Positions 8,220 to 17,402 of a stretch of DNA of 64,000 bases are shown here, piece by piece. Origin of the DNA: Persicobacter psychrovividus (lineage in GTDB: Bacteria > Bacteroidota > Bacteroidia > Cytophagales > Cyclobacteriaceae); assembly GCF_036492425.1 (NCBI RefSeq), contig NZ_AP025292.1, forward strand, positions 372,001 to 436,000. Direction: 5' to 3'. A program made the position numbers and the translations under genes. The number at the start of each line of letters is the position of its first letter. Position 1 is the stretch's first letter. Under the pieces are notes generated by a model. The model was given only the letters and a program-made list of their open reading frames with translations. It was not told the DNA's origin and made no database searches.

Positions 8220-9083
8220 TTATTTTTGTTTGAACAGCAATTTAATATTTCCTTGGTTATAAACCACCCGATAACCCTCAGCAATTAACAATTGATTCAC
8301 GATTTTGGTGTTTTCACCGATTCTGTGCGGATAAATGCGCTCATGTGCCCCACTTTTTAGGTAAAAAAATTGTGGAGGAGTATGTTCCAAAGCCTGAAAA
8401 CCATGTGATAGATAGGTTTTTCCATCAGACCAGTCTTTATCTACATAGGTCATGATGTCGTCGGGTTGTTGTGTTTTAATGAAATGCTTGAGAAGTTTAC
8501 TCATTCCCCCAACGACGGTATGTCCTTTTAAATTACAATGTCGGATCATCTCATAGGACTGGTAGGTTTGGCCATCTCTTTCTATGGGGCGGGCCTTGCT
8601 GAATACCATCACTGCAACCAGGGAGTCGTTTGCTGTTAGTCCATATTTGTATTTTCCACCAATAGGGACATTCAGGTGGTTGGTGGCCAAAAAGGTTTTT
8701 ACCTCGGGAGCTGTTAGGCTGACGACCTTGGTTTTACGGGCAAAAATTCGTTGTGTATGCCCGAAAAGGGACTGGATTCTTGATTGTAGCACCAATTGGT
8801 GGCTGTACCATTGATCTTCCCAAATGCAGATTTCCTTATAGCTGAGGGCAGGGGATTCGCATGGCGGATTAAACGCAGTTCCGATATTCTTAAGCCTGAT
8901 TTGCAATGCTTCGGCCTCGAAAAACAGTATGGCATCTTGCTGATCAAGGTTCAAAATACCTGAAGGATTATGCTGTTTAATGTAATCAATGATTTCTTTT
9001 TGCCACTGCAACATATGTGCTGTACTTTTTTTGATACATGGTAAGGCTTTTCTAATCAGTAATTTGTACGCTTTTTCATGCAA
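8220..9083 (-). CDS. Hypothetical protein with homing-endonuclease-associated GNAT-like domain
   Basis: The protein is 287 residues. The C-terminal half (about 120-285) has the pattern known from the accessory domain of phage Hef-type homing endonuclease proteins: FLATNHLNVPIGGKYKYGL, then an MVFSKAR strand, RHCNLKGHTVVGGMSKLLKHF, a TYVDKDWSDGKTYLSHGF stretch and a PPQFFYL end. This resembles an acetyltransferase fold. The N-terminal half (residues 1-110) is unlike any nuclease I know, and no GIY-YIG or HNH motif is visible. No neighbouring phage genes were seen. The match is from memory of the family pattern, so treat the function as unknown. Confidence 0.65.
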   Translation of the reverse strand: MHEKAYKLLIRKALPCIKKSTAHMLQWQKEIIDYIKQHNPSGILNLDQQDAILFFEAEALQIRLKNIGTAFNPPCESPALSYKEICIWEDQWYSHQLVLQSRIQSLFGHTQRIFARKTKVVSLTAPEVKTFLATNHLNVPIGGKYKYGLTANDSLVAVMVFSKARPIERDGQTYQSYEMIRHCNLKGHTVVGGMSKLLKHFIKTQQPDDIMTYVDKDWSDGKTYLSHGFQALEHTPPQFFYLKSGAHERIYPHRIGENTKIVNQLLIAEGYRVVYNQGNIKLLFKQK

Positions 9084-9253
9084 ATCAGCATAAACTGTCG
9101 CAAAATGAAAGAAGAAAAGATCAAATAGTTGTCGTAAAATAAAATTTGTATCCTATTTCCGACAAATTTGGTGGTAAACTCCACAAATGGAACGGTATGC
9201 TACATTGGTCTGCATCAAAAATGATACAAACCAACGTGGGTGCCATTAACGAC

Positions 9254-10189
9254 TTACTTATATTTTCCGATGATATTGTAGTTTTTAAAGCCTCCGATCA
9301 GGTTACCGCCAAGGAAGTTTTGCTCGACCCAAGTCAGCATTCTGTATTTCAGTTTTTCATGTTTATAAGGCGCGCGGTTGGTGTCTCTGGAGCCCTCATA
9401 ACGCAATTGGTCCTGCCAATCGAATTTCTCAATATGGCTTTGCATGGTTGCAGGATGCGTGTCTTTGAATACTGGATATTGATTCAGGGGACCATAATCA
9501 AATTCGTATGCCATCGCTTGGGTATCATCTTGCCCCTGACCAGTTTTATGGAAGGAATTGTTCTTTTGCGCCATTTTATGCGGAGGGCGTACCCATCCGT
9601 AATGGTACATTTCCACGGGCAGTTGAATCACATTCAGCTTGCGGCTTCCTTCTTTGGCGAAATAACTTTCACCATCAAATTCAGGAATCGACCGAAAGGA
9701 TTGTGCGTCTTTCCAGGAGTGAATATGTGGGCGGTTACGGATAATTCGGATTTCCTTTGGGTACCATGCATGCGAGATCATGTAGTGGTTGTAATCTCCC
9801 CAAAAGTGCTTATAGTTGAATAAAAAGCCTTCCACTTTCTCATCACCCAAATACTTTTGGCAGGCATCCTTAATGATGGGCAGGTATTTTTCATGAACCA
9901 CCTCATCTCCCTGAATATAAAACAGCCAATCACCTGTGCAGAGCGCTTTGGCAATATCTGTTTGGTGGGCAAATTCACCACGTTTGAATTTCGGCAGGTC
10001 CCAGACGGTATCAATAATTTTGATTTTGTCGGATTTGATACTTGCCACGAGCTCCCGAGTATCGTCGGTAGAGTCGCCGACAGCAATAACAAATTCATCG
10101 ACCAAATCGAGGATCGAGTAAATCGACTCTAATACAGGGTAAAATAATTGGGAAGTATTGCGGACGAAAGTGAAGCCACTAATTTTCAT
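9254..10189 (-). CDS. Glycosyltransferase family 2
   Basis: A 311-residue GT-A type enzyme. The N-terminus MKISGFTFVRN is followed by the nucleotide-sugar region (DEFVIAVGDSTDDT). The metal site position reads QGDE (FYIQGDEVVHEKY), as in a subset of GT2 proteins that act on lipid-linked or LPS substrates. The C-terminal part is rich in Tyr/Trp and probably binds the acceptor. It stands alone on the minus strand at the edge of the glycosyltransferase block and is divergent from the GT4 gene at 10351, with 161 bases between them. Confidence 0.85.
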   Translation of the reverse strand: MKISGFTFVRNTSQLFYPVLESIYSILDLVDEFVIAVGDSTDDTRELVASIKSDKIKIIDTVWDLPKFKRGEFAHQTDIAKALCTGDWLFYIQGDEVVHEKYLPIIKDACQKYLGDEKVEGFLFNYKHFWGDYNHYMISHAWYPKEIRIIRNRPHIHSWKDAQSFRSIPEFDGESYFAKEGSRKLNVIQLPVEMYHYGWVRPPHKMAQKNNSFHKTGQGQDDTQAMAYEFDYGPLNQYPVFKDTHPATMQSHIEKFDWQDQLRYEGSRDTNRAPYKHEKLKYRMLTWVEQNFLGGNLIGGFKNYNIIGKYK

Positions 10190-10350
10190 ATGGTGATAAG
10201 AGATTTTTCAGAAGACAAAGGTCGATAGAAAAGCAGGGAATTTCAAAATCAGGTGGACATTAAATAGCATTTTAGCTACAATCTCCTAAATTTGTTCTTT
10301 GTGCTTATTGAATTATTTCTTATTTGTTTATGATTATATTATTGTAATGT

Positions 10351-11442
10351 ATGAGGGTTTTACATTTAAATGCTGAAAGGGGCTGGCGTGGTGGAGAGCA
10401 ACAGATTGCGTACCTGATCGAGGAGTTACAAATGAGAAATATTGATGTTTTTGTTGCCTGCCGCCAAGGGGGGGAGTTTGAGCAATACTGTATCAAGAAT
10501 AAGATTTCCTATATCGGTTTACCCTTCACCAATTCGATCAGTTTTTCTACTGCAAAGGGCATCAAACGATTTTGTGAGCAAGAGCAAATAGATATCATTC
10601 ATATGCACAGTGGGCGAACGCACGACCTCGGTCTGTTGTCTTGTCTGTTCGGTAATAAAGTGAAACTGGTGCTTAGCAGAAGGATCGATGCGAAGCTGAA
10701 ACAAAGCCATTACACACTGTGGAAATATAACCATGAATACATTAAAGCGATTCTGACGGTTTCCAACTATGTAAGAGGGCAGGTACAGGAAGTGGTGAGT
10801 GATCAGGAGAGTGTGAAAACGATTCATAGTGGGGTGGACCTCGAGAAATACAGGCCTGATGAAGGACTTGATTTTTACGATTTCTTCCTGATCCCCCGTC
10901 ATAAAAAACTGATCGGGAACACCTCTGCCCTGGTGGAGGATAAAGATTATGATACCTTCCTTGAAACCGCCAAAGCTTTACTGGACGAAGGGCATGCCCT
11001 TCATTTTTTAATTATCGGAAAGGGAAAACTACGGCCTTACCTTGAAGAAAAAGCGGCCGATTTGGGGATTTCCGAGCACGTTACCTTTACAGGCTTTATG
11101 CCCAAAGTGTACAACTCTATCGGTGCCCTGAGTGTCTTTTTTATCCCATCGAAATCGGAGGGGCTGGGCACGAGTGTGCTGGATGCGTTTTCCGCAAAAG
11201 TACCTGTGGTAACGTCACTTGCAGGGGGCTTGCCAGAAATGGTTATTGACGGCCAAACAGGTGTTACGGCAACTGTGGGGGATGTCCCTGCCTTTAAAGC
11301 AGGTATAGAAAGGGTGCTGTTGGATCAGGCATACCGGCAGAAAATAGTGGCAGGGGCGAGTGCTCATTTACAGCGTTTTTCCAAGCAGCTTACCGCAGAA
11401 AGAACCCTAAATGTTTATCAGGATATTTTGGTGGAGGAATAA
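10351..11442 (+). CDS. Glycosyltransferase family 4
   Basis: A 363-residue GT-B enzyme. The N-terminal acceptor domain begins MRVLHLNAERGWRGGEQQ, with the glycine-rich loop typical of GT4. The C-terminal donor domain carries the EGLGTSVLDAFSAKVPVV stretch (the Glu-x7-Glu region is modified) and the GGLPEMVIDGQTG loop. The next gene, a GT2, starts 3 bases after its stop, so they form a tight pair. Donor and acceptor sugars are unknown; an LPS core or O-chain role is inferred from context. Confidence 0.88.
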   Translation: MRVLHLNAERGWRGGEQQIAYLIEELQMRNIDVFVACRQGGEFEQYCIKNKISYIGLPFTNSISFSTAKGIKRFCEQEQIDIIHMHSGRTHDLGLLSCLFGNKVKLVLSRRIDAKLKQSHYTLWKYNHEYIKAILTVSNYVRGQVQEVVSDQESVKTIHSGVDLEKYRPDEGLDFYDFFLIPRHKKLIGNTSALVEDKDYDTFLETAKALLDEGHALHFLIIGKGKLRPYLEEKAADLGISEHVTFTGFMPKVYNSIGALSVFFIPSKSEGLGTSVLDAFSAKVPVVTSLAGGLPEMVIDGQTGVTATVGDVPAFKAGIERVLLDQAYRQKIVAGASAHLQRFSKQLTAERTLNVYQDILVEE

Positions 11443-11445
11443 GAA

Positions 11446-12255
11446 ATGAAGGCGTCTGTAATTGTCTCTTTTTATAATAATGTAGCGTGGCTGAAGCTGG
11501 TGCTTGCAGGTTTTTCACGACAGTCTGAGCAGGATTTTGAGGTGATTATCGCTGATGATGGCTCGAGGGCCGAGGTGGTCAGGGAGGTGAAAGGGATGTG
11601 TAATGACCATATTCGGCACCTTTGGCATGAAGATTTGGGCTGGCGGAAGAACAGCATCCTTAACAAAGCGATTCGCTCAAGTAAAGCGGATTTTTTGATT
11701 TTTATTGATGGTGATTGTATCCCTCATCAGCACTTTGTGCGGGACCACCTTGCGGCAAAAAAAGCAGGTATTGTAAACGCAGGCCGAAGGGTAATGCTCT
11801 CGTTGACTCTAACGGAAAAGCTAAGTGCGGAAAGCATACTGGAAGGGCAGTTGAATCAACTATTGATGCCACTTTTTAAGGCCACTTTGCGTGGGGAAAA
11901 AGTACTACTCAGCAAGCATTTCAGACTTCAGAAAAGAGGCCTTCGGAAGCTCCTCCGCGTTAAGAGTGGAGGACTGAAAGGCTGTAACTGGTCAGTACTC
12001 AAGCAAGATATTGAAAGGATTAATGGTTTTGATGAGCGTTACCAAAACCCGACCATAGGAGAGGATGATGACCTGGAGTATCGTTTTGGCCTGTTGGGGA
12101 TTGCCGTAATTCGTTTGCGGTTTTCAGGTATTTTGTACCACTGCCATCATGCATTGCTGAGCCGTGTACAGCCAGAAAATAAAAGGCTCTTTCAGTCCGT
12201 TAAAGAACAAAAAGAGCCGTTCACGCCTTATGGCTTAGAGAAAACTACTGCTTAG
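11446..12255 (+). CDS. Glycosyltransferase family 2
   Basis: A 269-residue GT-A enzyme with IADDGSR and the metal-binding FIDGDCIPH motif. The C-terminal GCNWSVLKQDIERINGFDE and GEDDDLEYR region resembles the galactosyltransferase C-terminal module. It is translated right behind the GT4 at 10351. Its last 11 bases overlap the 3' end of the opposite-strand GT4 at 12245, a tail-to-tail overlap with no room for a terminator. It belongs to the same subfamily as the two minus-strand GT2 genes at 15.5-17.2 kb. Confidence 0.88.
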   Translation: MKASVIVSFYNNVAWLKLVLAGFSRQSEQDFEVIIADDGSRAEVVREVKGMCNDHIRHLWHEDLGWRKNSILNKAIRSSKADFLIFIDGDCIPHQHFVRDHLAAKKAGIVNAGRRVMLSLTLTEKLSAESILEGQLNQLLMPLFKATLRGEKVLLSKHFRLQKRGLRKLLRVKSGGLKGCNWSVLKQDIERINGFDERYQNPTIGEDDDLEYRFGLLGIAVIRLRFSGILYHCHHALLSRVQPENKRLFQSVKEQKEPFTPYGLEKTTA

Positions 12256-13306
12256 CAAGCTGGTCATAAAGTGCTATATATTCACTGATGGTATTACTCC
12301 AACTGAACTGGGAGGCATGCTGAACCAGCAGTTCCTTGCCATCCGTCTTGGCGTTAAAATCAGCGAGTCCGGCAGTAACGACTTTGGCCATATCGTCAGC
12401 CTCGAAATCATCCCAATAATAGGCCAGTTTCCCACCAATCTCAGGAAGGCTTGTCCTATTGGCCAAAAAAGCAGGTTTGCCGCAATACATTGCCTCAATA
12501 GGAGGAATGCCAAAGCCCTCTAATAGGGATGGGAACAAGAAGGCTTCACAGTTTTGATAAGCCCAATTTTTCTCCTCATTGGAAATTTCGCCAATCATTT
12601 TTACCCGATCCCCCAACTGCTGCTCCTGAATGGCCAGGCTGATTTTTTTACCATAATCACCCTCGATTCCTTTGCCGGCAATCCACAATTCGTACTCAGG
12701 GAAGTGCTTCATCATCGGGATCAGGGTATGGAAATTCTTTTTCCACATGATTGCCCCAATCGTGAAGAAAAACGGCTTGTGTTCACCTTTGGCAACCGCT
12801 GGCTGGCTGGCTGGTCGCTCCATGGGATTGGCCACACCATTATAGATCACCTGTATTTCCTTTCCTTCCGGCACCTTCATGTGTTTCAGTACCTCATTTT
12901 TGGTAAAGGCTGAAATGGCTGTGATGGCAGAAGCCTGATTGATTTTTTTCTGTAATCGTTGTTTCCTTTTTTCAAGTTTATCACCGGATTTCTCGGTCAG
13001 GAAATTCAGATCGTGGATGGTCAGCAACAGTTTACTTTTCCGGTTGAATTCATAACGGGAATCGGCACTGGTCATGTGCCACACATCAGCCTTTATCCTT
13101 GAGTTAATAATCTTTCTCCAGGCTTTCAAGAAGAAATATGACACTTTACTTCCATAGCGATCCTCAAACCGTTTTGGTAATAGGTACTTCAACTCCCACT
13201 CTTGCTGTGCCTGCACAGCGATGCCCTTCGCGAGCTCATCCCCTACATGTCCTAAACCCGAATACAGGTTTTTTATTTTGCTGATATCAAGAAGTAAAGA
13301 TTTCAT
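12245..13306 (-). CDS. Glycosyltransferase family 4 (copy A)
   Basis: A 353-residue GT-B enzyme of the WbaZ/mannosyltransferase-like type: SGLGHVGDEL at the N-terminus, LLTIHDLNFL, TAISAFTKNEV, FTIGAIMWKKNFHTLIPM and FLFPSLLEGFGIPPIEAMYCGKP with the Glu-x7-Glu motif. It is clearly a paralogue of the gene at 14364-15428, sharing all these blocks in the same order. The 120 bases downstream of the next gene's stop separate it from the GT2 at 13427. The sugar specificity is unknown. Confidence 0.9.
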   Translation of the reverse strand: MKSLLLDISKIKNLYSGLGHVGDELAKGIAVQAQQEWELKYLLPKRFEDRYGSKVSYFFLKAWRKIINSRIKADVWHMTSADSRYEFNRKSKLLLTIHDLNFLTEKSGDKLEKRKQRLQKKINQASAITAISAFTKNEVLKHMKVPEGKEIQVIYNGVANPMERPASQPAVAKGEHKPFFFTIGAIMWKKNFHTLIPMMKHFPEYELWIAGKGIEGDYGKKISLAIQEQQLGDRVKMIGEISNEEKNWAYQNCEAFLFPSLLEGFGIPPIEAMYCGKPAFLANRTSLPEIGGKLAYYWDDFEADDMAKVVTAGLADFNAKTDGKELLVQHASQFSWSNTISEYIALYDQLAKQ

Positions 13307-13426
13307 GATGATTTAGTTTATTACTGTTTAGGTACCTTCCAATGGGGGATTTGATCGCTGAAAAAGATTATTTGTACAGCTAACATCGAGCTCATCCTTC
13401 CCAAAATAAAGGTATTCCTATATAAC

Positions 13427-14374
13427 TTATGAAATATAAGGAGATTTCGTGAACTCAATAACTTGTTTAACAGACCAATTAAAAGTTTTTTCTTTACGGA
13501 ATGCTTTTGCCTGAGCATACATCGCAAGAATAGCCTCATTAACAAGCTGTCGGTCTTTCTTAATTAAGCCAAGCAAAGAGAGCAGCTGATTTGCACGCAT
13601 TTTAAAGCTTTCTTTTAAAAAAATAGCATCATCACCATGTAACATGTTAAGAAGGTGTTGATTCTTCTTGTGGGCAATATTAATGGTTTCAGACTGAAAA
13701 TGCTTTTTGATTGTCGAACTTGTTTCGTGATGACAGACCGCCTCAGGGATATAGTATGATTTATAACCTGTTCTCCATGCTTTAATAGTCAGTTCAACAT
13801 CTTCAACATAAAATGGCTTGAAAAGGGAAGAAAATCCACCTATTTCAATAAATTTTGCCGTGTTCACCAAAGCATTTCCACCACAGATATAAAAGCTGTA
13901 GTGAATACCTGATTGGGGTTGAAAGGGCTCCCATTTTATTTTTTTAGAGCGAATATACCCTTTCCATCCTGCCTCAATGTGGTCTGTCCCTGGCGTGACG
14001 ATCTTTCCACCGGTGGCAAAGGTATCATTTTTATCGAACAGGGGCAGTTGTTCCCTGAAATAGTTTTGAGTAAGCTCTATGTCGCTATTCAGTAGTAAAG
14101 AGAGGCTGTATTGTGCATTGTTTACCCCTTTATTGACGTTGGCGCCGAACCCTAAATTTACGGTGTTTTGTATAAGAATTACTGACGGGAAATTTTCGGC
14201 TAAAAATTCCTTTGGGGTTTCAGTAGAACAATCATCCATCACGATGACCTCGTGTGGCAAGCCGGTGCTCTGTAAGGCAGAAAAAATACTTGGCAGGTTT
14301 TTTTTCAAAAGGTGAACCCCATTAAAAAATGGAATGATGACAGAGATGCCTTTCGTTAGTGTACTATTGTTCAT
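13427..14374 (-). CDS. Glycosyltransferase family 2
   Basis: A 315-residue GT-A enzyme of the rhamnosyltransferase-like type: SVIIPFFNGVHLLKKNLPSI, VIMDDCSTE, NLGFGANVNKGV and the metal site LLNSDIEL. The segment GNALVNTAKFIEIGGF followed by YVEDVELTIKAWRTGY is the acceptor-side signature. Its ATG overlaps the last 11 bases of the upstream GT4 (ATGAACAATAG contains that gene's TAG), so translation is probably coupled. Confidence 0.88.
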   Translation of the reverse strand: MNNSTLTKGISVIIPFFNGVHLLKKNLPSIFSALQSTGLPHEVIVMDDCSTETPKEFLAENFPSVILIQNTVNLGFGANVNKGVNNAQYSLSLLLNSDIELTQNYFREQLPLFDKNDTFATGGKIVTPGTDHIEAGWKGYIRSKKIKWEPFQPQSGIHYSFYICGGNALVNTAKFIEIGGFSSLFKPFYVEDVELTIKAWRTGYKSYYIPEAVCHHETSSTIKKHFQSETINIAHKKNQHLLNMLHGDDAIFLKESFKMRANQLLSLLGLIKKDRQLVNEAILAMYAQAKAFRKEKTFNWSVKQVIEFTKSPYIS

Positions 14375-15428
14375 TCAGTAGTTCCTTATAAATGGTGAAG
14401 TAGGTTTGGGCATTACGTTGCCAATTGTACTTTTCTAAAAATACCTGAAGGGATTGCTCGTGATGTTCTTCTCTTTGCGCATGATCTGCCATGCCATTTT
14501 CAAATACTTTGATCATCTCCTCAGGGTCAAAACTATCCCAGTAATATGTGAAATCGCCTCCTACTTCAGGTAAAGAGGTTTTGTTAGATGCGAAAACCGG
14601 TTTGTTAAAATGGAGCGCTTCAATGATAGGCAAACCAAAGCCTTCAAGTAAAGAAGGAAATAAAAAAGCCGTGCAATATTTGTACAAATATGATTTTTCA
14701 TATTCAGTAACCGCACCGAGAAGGCTCACCCGATCTTCCAATCCATAGCTTTTAATCATTTGCTGAATTTTTTCAGCATAGGCTCCTTGTTGTTCTCCAG
14801 CAATGACCAAATGGTATTGGTCAGTTTTTTGAAGAAATGGGATCAGTGTATGGAAATTCTTTTTGGCATGCAACTGGCCAATGGTAAATAAAAATTTGCC
14901 TTCGGGGAGGCGTTGTGGCCGGTGAAACTCCTTTTTCTGAACCTTTACGCCATTATAAACTACTTTCGATGCTTTGTTTTTGGCAATTGGGAAAAAATGC
15001 TCCACTTCCTTTTTCGTGAAATTGGAAATGTAAGTGAGGTAGCTTGCGTTTGATATTTTTCGGCTCAGGTCTTCTTTAAACTTACTGACTCCCGCTTCGT
15101 CATGACCTTCATGTAAAAAGTTTAAGTCGTGGATGGTGAAAATAAACTTGCTGTTTTGGGGCGGCTCCATGCCTCCGGCCTGGTGCAACAGGTGCCAGAG
15201 GTCATACTTCTTGGCGAAAAGGTGAATCTTGTTTTTCCTAAAAAAATTAATGACTTCAACTTTATCGTAATCATCAAAAAGGTGCTTTTGCGTTTTTGGT
15301 ACCAGTACATTAATCGCAATTTCCGCAGAAGTCTGTTTGGTGATGGCTTTACCGAAATTCAGTGAAACTTGGCCTAAGCCAGAGTGGATATTCTTTAGCC
15401 GATCGAGTATAATGGCGATTTTATGCAT
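14364..15428 (-). CDS. Glycosyltransferase family 4 (copy B)
   Basis: A 354-residue GT-B enzyme, a paralogue of the GT4 at 12245-13306. Shared blocks include SGLGQV, FTIHDLNFL, YISNFTKKEV, VVYNGV, FTIGQLHAKKNFHTLIPF, AFLFPSLLEGFGLPIIEAL and KTSLPEVGG. It overlaps the following GT2 by 11 bases. The repeated GT4-GT2 order suggests an old segmental duplication followed by divergence. Confidence 0.9.
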   Translation of the reverse strand: MHKIAIILDRLKNIHSGLGQVSLNFGKAITKQTSAEIAINVLVPKTQKHLFDDYDKVEVINFFRKNKIHLFAKKYDLWHLLHQAGGMEPPQNSKFIFTIHDLNFLHEGHDEAGVSKFKEDLSRKISNASYLTYISNFTKKEVEHFFPIAKNKASKVVYNGVKVQKKEFHRPQRLPEGKFLFTIGQLHAKKNFHTLIPFLQKTDQYHLVIAGEQQGAYAEKIQQMIKSYGLEDRVSLLGAVTEYEKSYLYKYCTAFLFPSLLEGFGLPIIEALHFNKPVFASNKTSLPEVGGDFTYYWDSFDPEEMIKVFENGMADHAQREEHHEQSLQVFLEKYNWQRNAQTYFTIYKELLNEQ

Positions 15429-15499
15429 CTATATTAATATTGAAATCATGGGATTATCAATTCAGGCAGGTGCGTATTCCCTTCAGCCTAAATTGTTCA

Positions 15500-16291
15500 T
15501 TACAGCCATTGACTAATTCCTTTTTTACACCTGATTTTCTTCCGTAAAATAGCTTCCTGAAGCTTAGAATCATTCGCAGTAAGAGATGCTCTCGACTCTT
15601 CTGAATGGAAAAGGTGGTATCCCATTGCTGCGAATTTAACATTTTTACGGCGAATTCCGGCATTTTGGAGGCGCAAAGCGAAGTCTGAATCTTCTCTTCC
15701 CCAACCAATATATTCTTCATCGAAACCATTAATCTTAACAACATCCGCCCTCCAAAAAGACATGTTGCAAGAACGGGTGCCTTTGGTATTGTTTTTTTGA
15801 GACTGGAGAATGTGATTGATAAATGGCGCTCGAATGGTATTCTTTCTGTTAATGACTTGGGGAGTCCATGGATGAATGGAAACAGTATCGTCCGCAATCA
15901 TCTTTTGGGTTAACTCTGGCCCCAGGTTCACCCTCGACCCTTGCAAATAATGCCCTTGGCGCCTAAAGTGTAGATGGTCTTCCACAAAATTCCGATGAAC
16001 AAAAATATCGCCATCAATAATGATAATATACTCATGGCTGGCCAAGGCAATCGCTTTGTTTCGGGCTTTTGCAGCCTGAAAGCCCTCGTCCTCCTGCCAG
16101 CTGTGCCGTATCGGGAAGGCGCTGGCCTCGTTGAGCTTTTTGATCAGCTCGGCGGTTTCCACCGTGGAGCCATCATCAGCAATAATGACTTCATCAGGCA
16201 AAACTGATTGTTTTTGAATGCTCAGGATAGAACATTTCAAGGCATCGGGCCTGTTATAAGTGGTGATAATCAGCGAAACTCCTTTTTTCAT
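15500..16291 (-). CDS. Glycosyltransferase family 2 (tandem paralogue 1)
   Basis: 263 residues from the preferred start at 16291 (MKKGVSLIITTYNRPDAL). The open frame extends to 16333, but 16291 gives the usual GT2 beginning and an ATGA overlap with the stop of the upstream gene at 16288, a classic coupling arrangement. Motifs are IIADDGSTVE, IIIDGDIFVHRNFV, SCNMSFWRADVVKINGFDE and GWGREDSDFALRL. The last two make it a member of the galactosyltransferase-like GT2 group. It closely resembles its upstream neighbour. Confidence 0.88.
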   Translation of the reverse strand: MKKGVSLIITTYNRPDALKCSILSIQKQSVLPDEVIIADDGSTVETAELIKKLNEASAFPIRHSWQEDEGFQAAKARNKAIALASHEYIIIIDGDIFVHRNFVEDHLHFRRQGHYLQGSRVNLGPELTQKMIADDTVSIHPWTPQVINRKNTIRAPFINHILQSQKNNTKGTRSCNMSFWRADVVKINGFDEEYIGWGREDSDFALRLQNAGIRRKNVKFAAMGYHLFHSEESRASLTANDSKLQEAILRKKIRCKKGISQWL

Positions 16292-17172
16292 TGTGTTGCG
16301 GTATCCAAGTATGCAGCAATTCCTTTGTCGCAAACCGTTGATTTCATGGACTGGGCGCGCATGGCCAAGTCGTTATTTTTTTCATGATTGTGCATCGACC
16401 TCTCCGGGTGATAAAGGTGGCCCGTAGGAGCAATAAATTTCAGGTTTTTTCTCGAAAACCCCTGATTCATCATCCGGATAGCAAAGTCGGTATCTTCTCT
16501 TCCCCAACCTTCAAACGCTTCATTAAAGCCGTTAATCGCGATGACGTTCTCCTTCCAGTAAGACATATGACACCCTTTAATACCACGGATACTGCCCTGA
16601 TACTTGTTTTTGGTCAATTCGAAAAGCAATCTGCTTTGAATTTTATTTTCCCGGCACCGTAAATCTCGGGTAAAGAAACTGAAGGCGGTTTTTCCCGACT
16701 GAAGCAATTGCTGGGTTTTCATTGGTCCAATAAGCACCCGACTGCCTTGTATAAAGGTATTGGGGGTGGCTTGTTTTTCGTGCTGAAAAACCACCGACTT
16801 ACTAAGAATAATATCGCCATCAATCATGATGATATAACTTCCCTGAGCCATTGCAATCGCCTTGTTCCTGATTTTTGCAAGCCTGAAGCCATCATCTTCC
16901 TGCCAGCAATGCCGTAAAGGTACAGGAAAATTCTCTTGTACCGCTTCGATTGTTTTGCGTGTTTCATCCCTTGACCCATCATCAGCAATAATCACCTCTT
17001 TTGGGAGTAAGGTCTGCTGTTTCACACTTTCAAGCACCAAAGCGAGGGCATCGGGCCTGTTATAAGTGGTGATGATGAGTGATATGAAAGCGGATTGATT
17101 GTTCAAGTTATTGATTTTAAATTTTTGGTGATTATCGTGTTGCAAGTTAATCAGGCTAATTGAGACTTTCAA
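16288..17172 (-). CDS. Glycosyltransferase family 2 (tandem paralogue 2)
   Basis: 294 residues. The catalytic part begins at about residue 30 (FISLIITTYNRPDAL) and matches the downstream gene block by block: IIADDGSRDE, SWQEDDGF-like HCWQEDDGFRLAK, MIDGDIILSK, KGCHMSYWKENVIAINGF and GWGREDTDFAIRM. A tandem duplication is the simple explanation. The first 25-30 residues are Asn/Lys-rich and may not be translated if a later start is used, but no better ATG is evident. Confidence 0.86.
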   Translation of the reverse strand: MKVSISLINLQHDNHQKFKINNLNNQSAFISLIITTYNRPDALALVLESVKQQTLLPKEVIIADDGSRDETRKTIEAVQENFPVPLRHCWQEDDGFRLAKIRNKAIAMAQGSYIIMIDGDIILSKSVVFQHEKQATPNTFIQGSRVLIGPMKTQQLLQSGKTAFSFFTRDLRCRENKIQSRLLFELTKNKYQGSIRGIKGCHMSYWKENVIAINGFNEAFEGWGREDTDFAIRMMNQGFSRKNLKFIAPTGHLYHPERSMHNHEKNNDLAMRAQSMKSTVCDKGIAAYLDTATQ

Positions 17173-17227
17173 TATTTGAGCTTATTGCTTGATTGAACAG
17201 GGGGGACTTCCTGAACGATAACCTTTT

Positions 17228-17243
17228 TATACTATATAGTATA
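17228..17243. promoter_or_regulatory. 16-bp perfect palindrome upstream of dnaK
   Basis: TATACTATATAGTATA is fully self-complementary. It is centred about 190 bases upstream of the transcription start expected from the sigma-54-like promoter and 64 bases upstream of the divergent GT2 start. It could be an operator or activator site for either gene. AT-richness makes chance occurrence possible. Confidence 0.35.
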
Positions 17244-17402
17244 GTGCTTTTATAAAGTGATTGGCACATCGTACTGTCGTTATTCTGTTCTTTTGGCAAG
17301 AAGACTGTCAATAATGAAGGCCTTCTGTTATTTTTTCAGTAGCGGATTGTCACGTGGCACATAAATTTTGACAAAATGTCACATAAATACCCATTTTTGG
17401 TA

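Noticed and set aside
8220-9083. Prophage remnant
   Set aside because: No phage structural, integrase or attachment sequences are nearby, and the flanking genes are ordinary chromosomal genes.
9146-9823. A long open frame on the plus strand (225 codons)
   Set aside because: It lies wholly opposite the GT2 gene at 9254-10189, has no family motifs and a non-natural composition; it is a shadow of that gene.
15457-15897. A 146-codon frame on the minus strand overlapping the GT2 gene
   Set aside because: It is out of frame with the true GT2 and lacks any motif; the GT2 frame carries the conserved blocks.
17262-17280. A second sigma-54 promoter at the TGGCACATCG copy
   Set aside because: The -12 element is not at the right distance; only the copy at 17403 fits.
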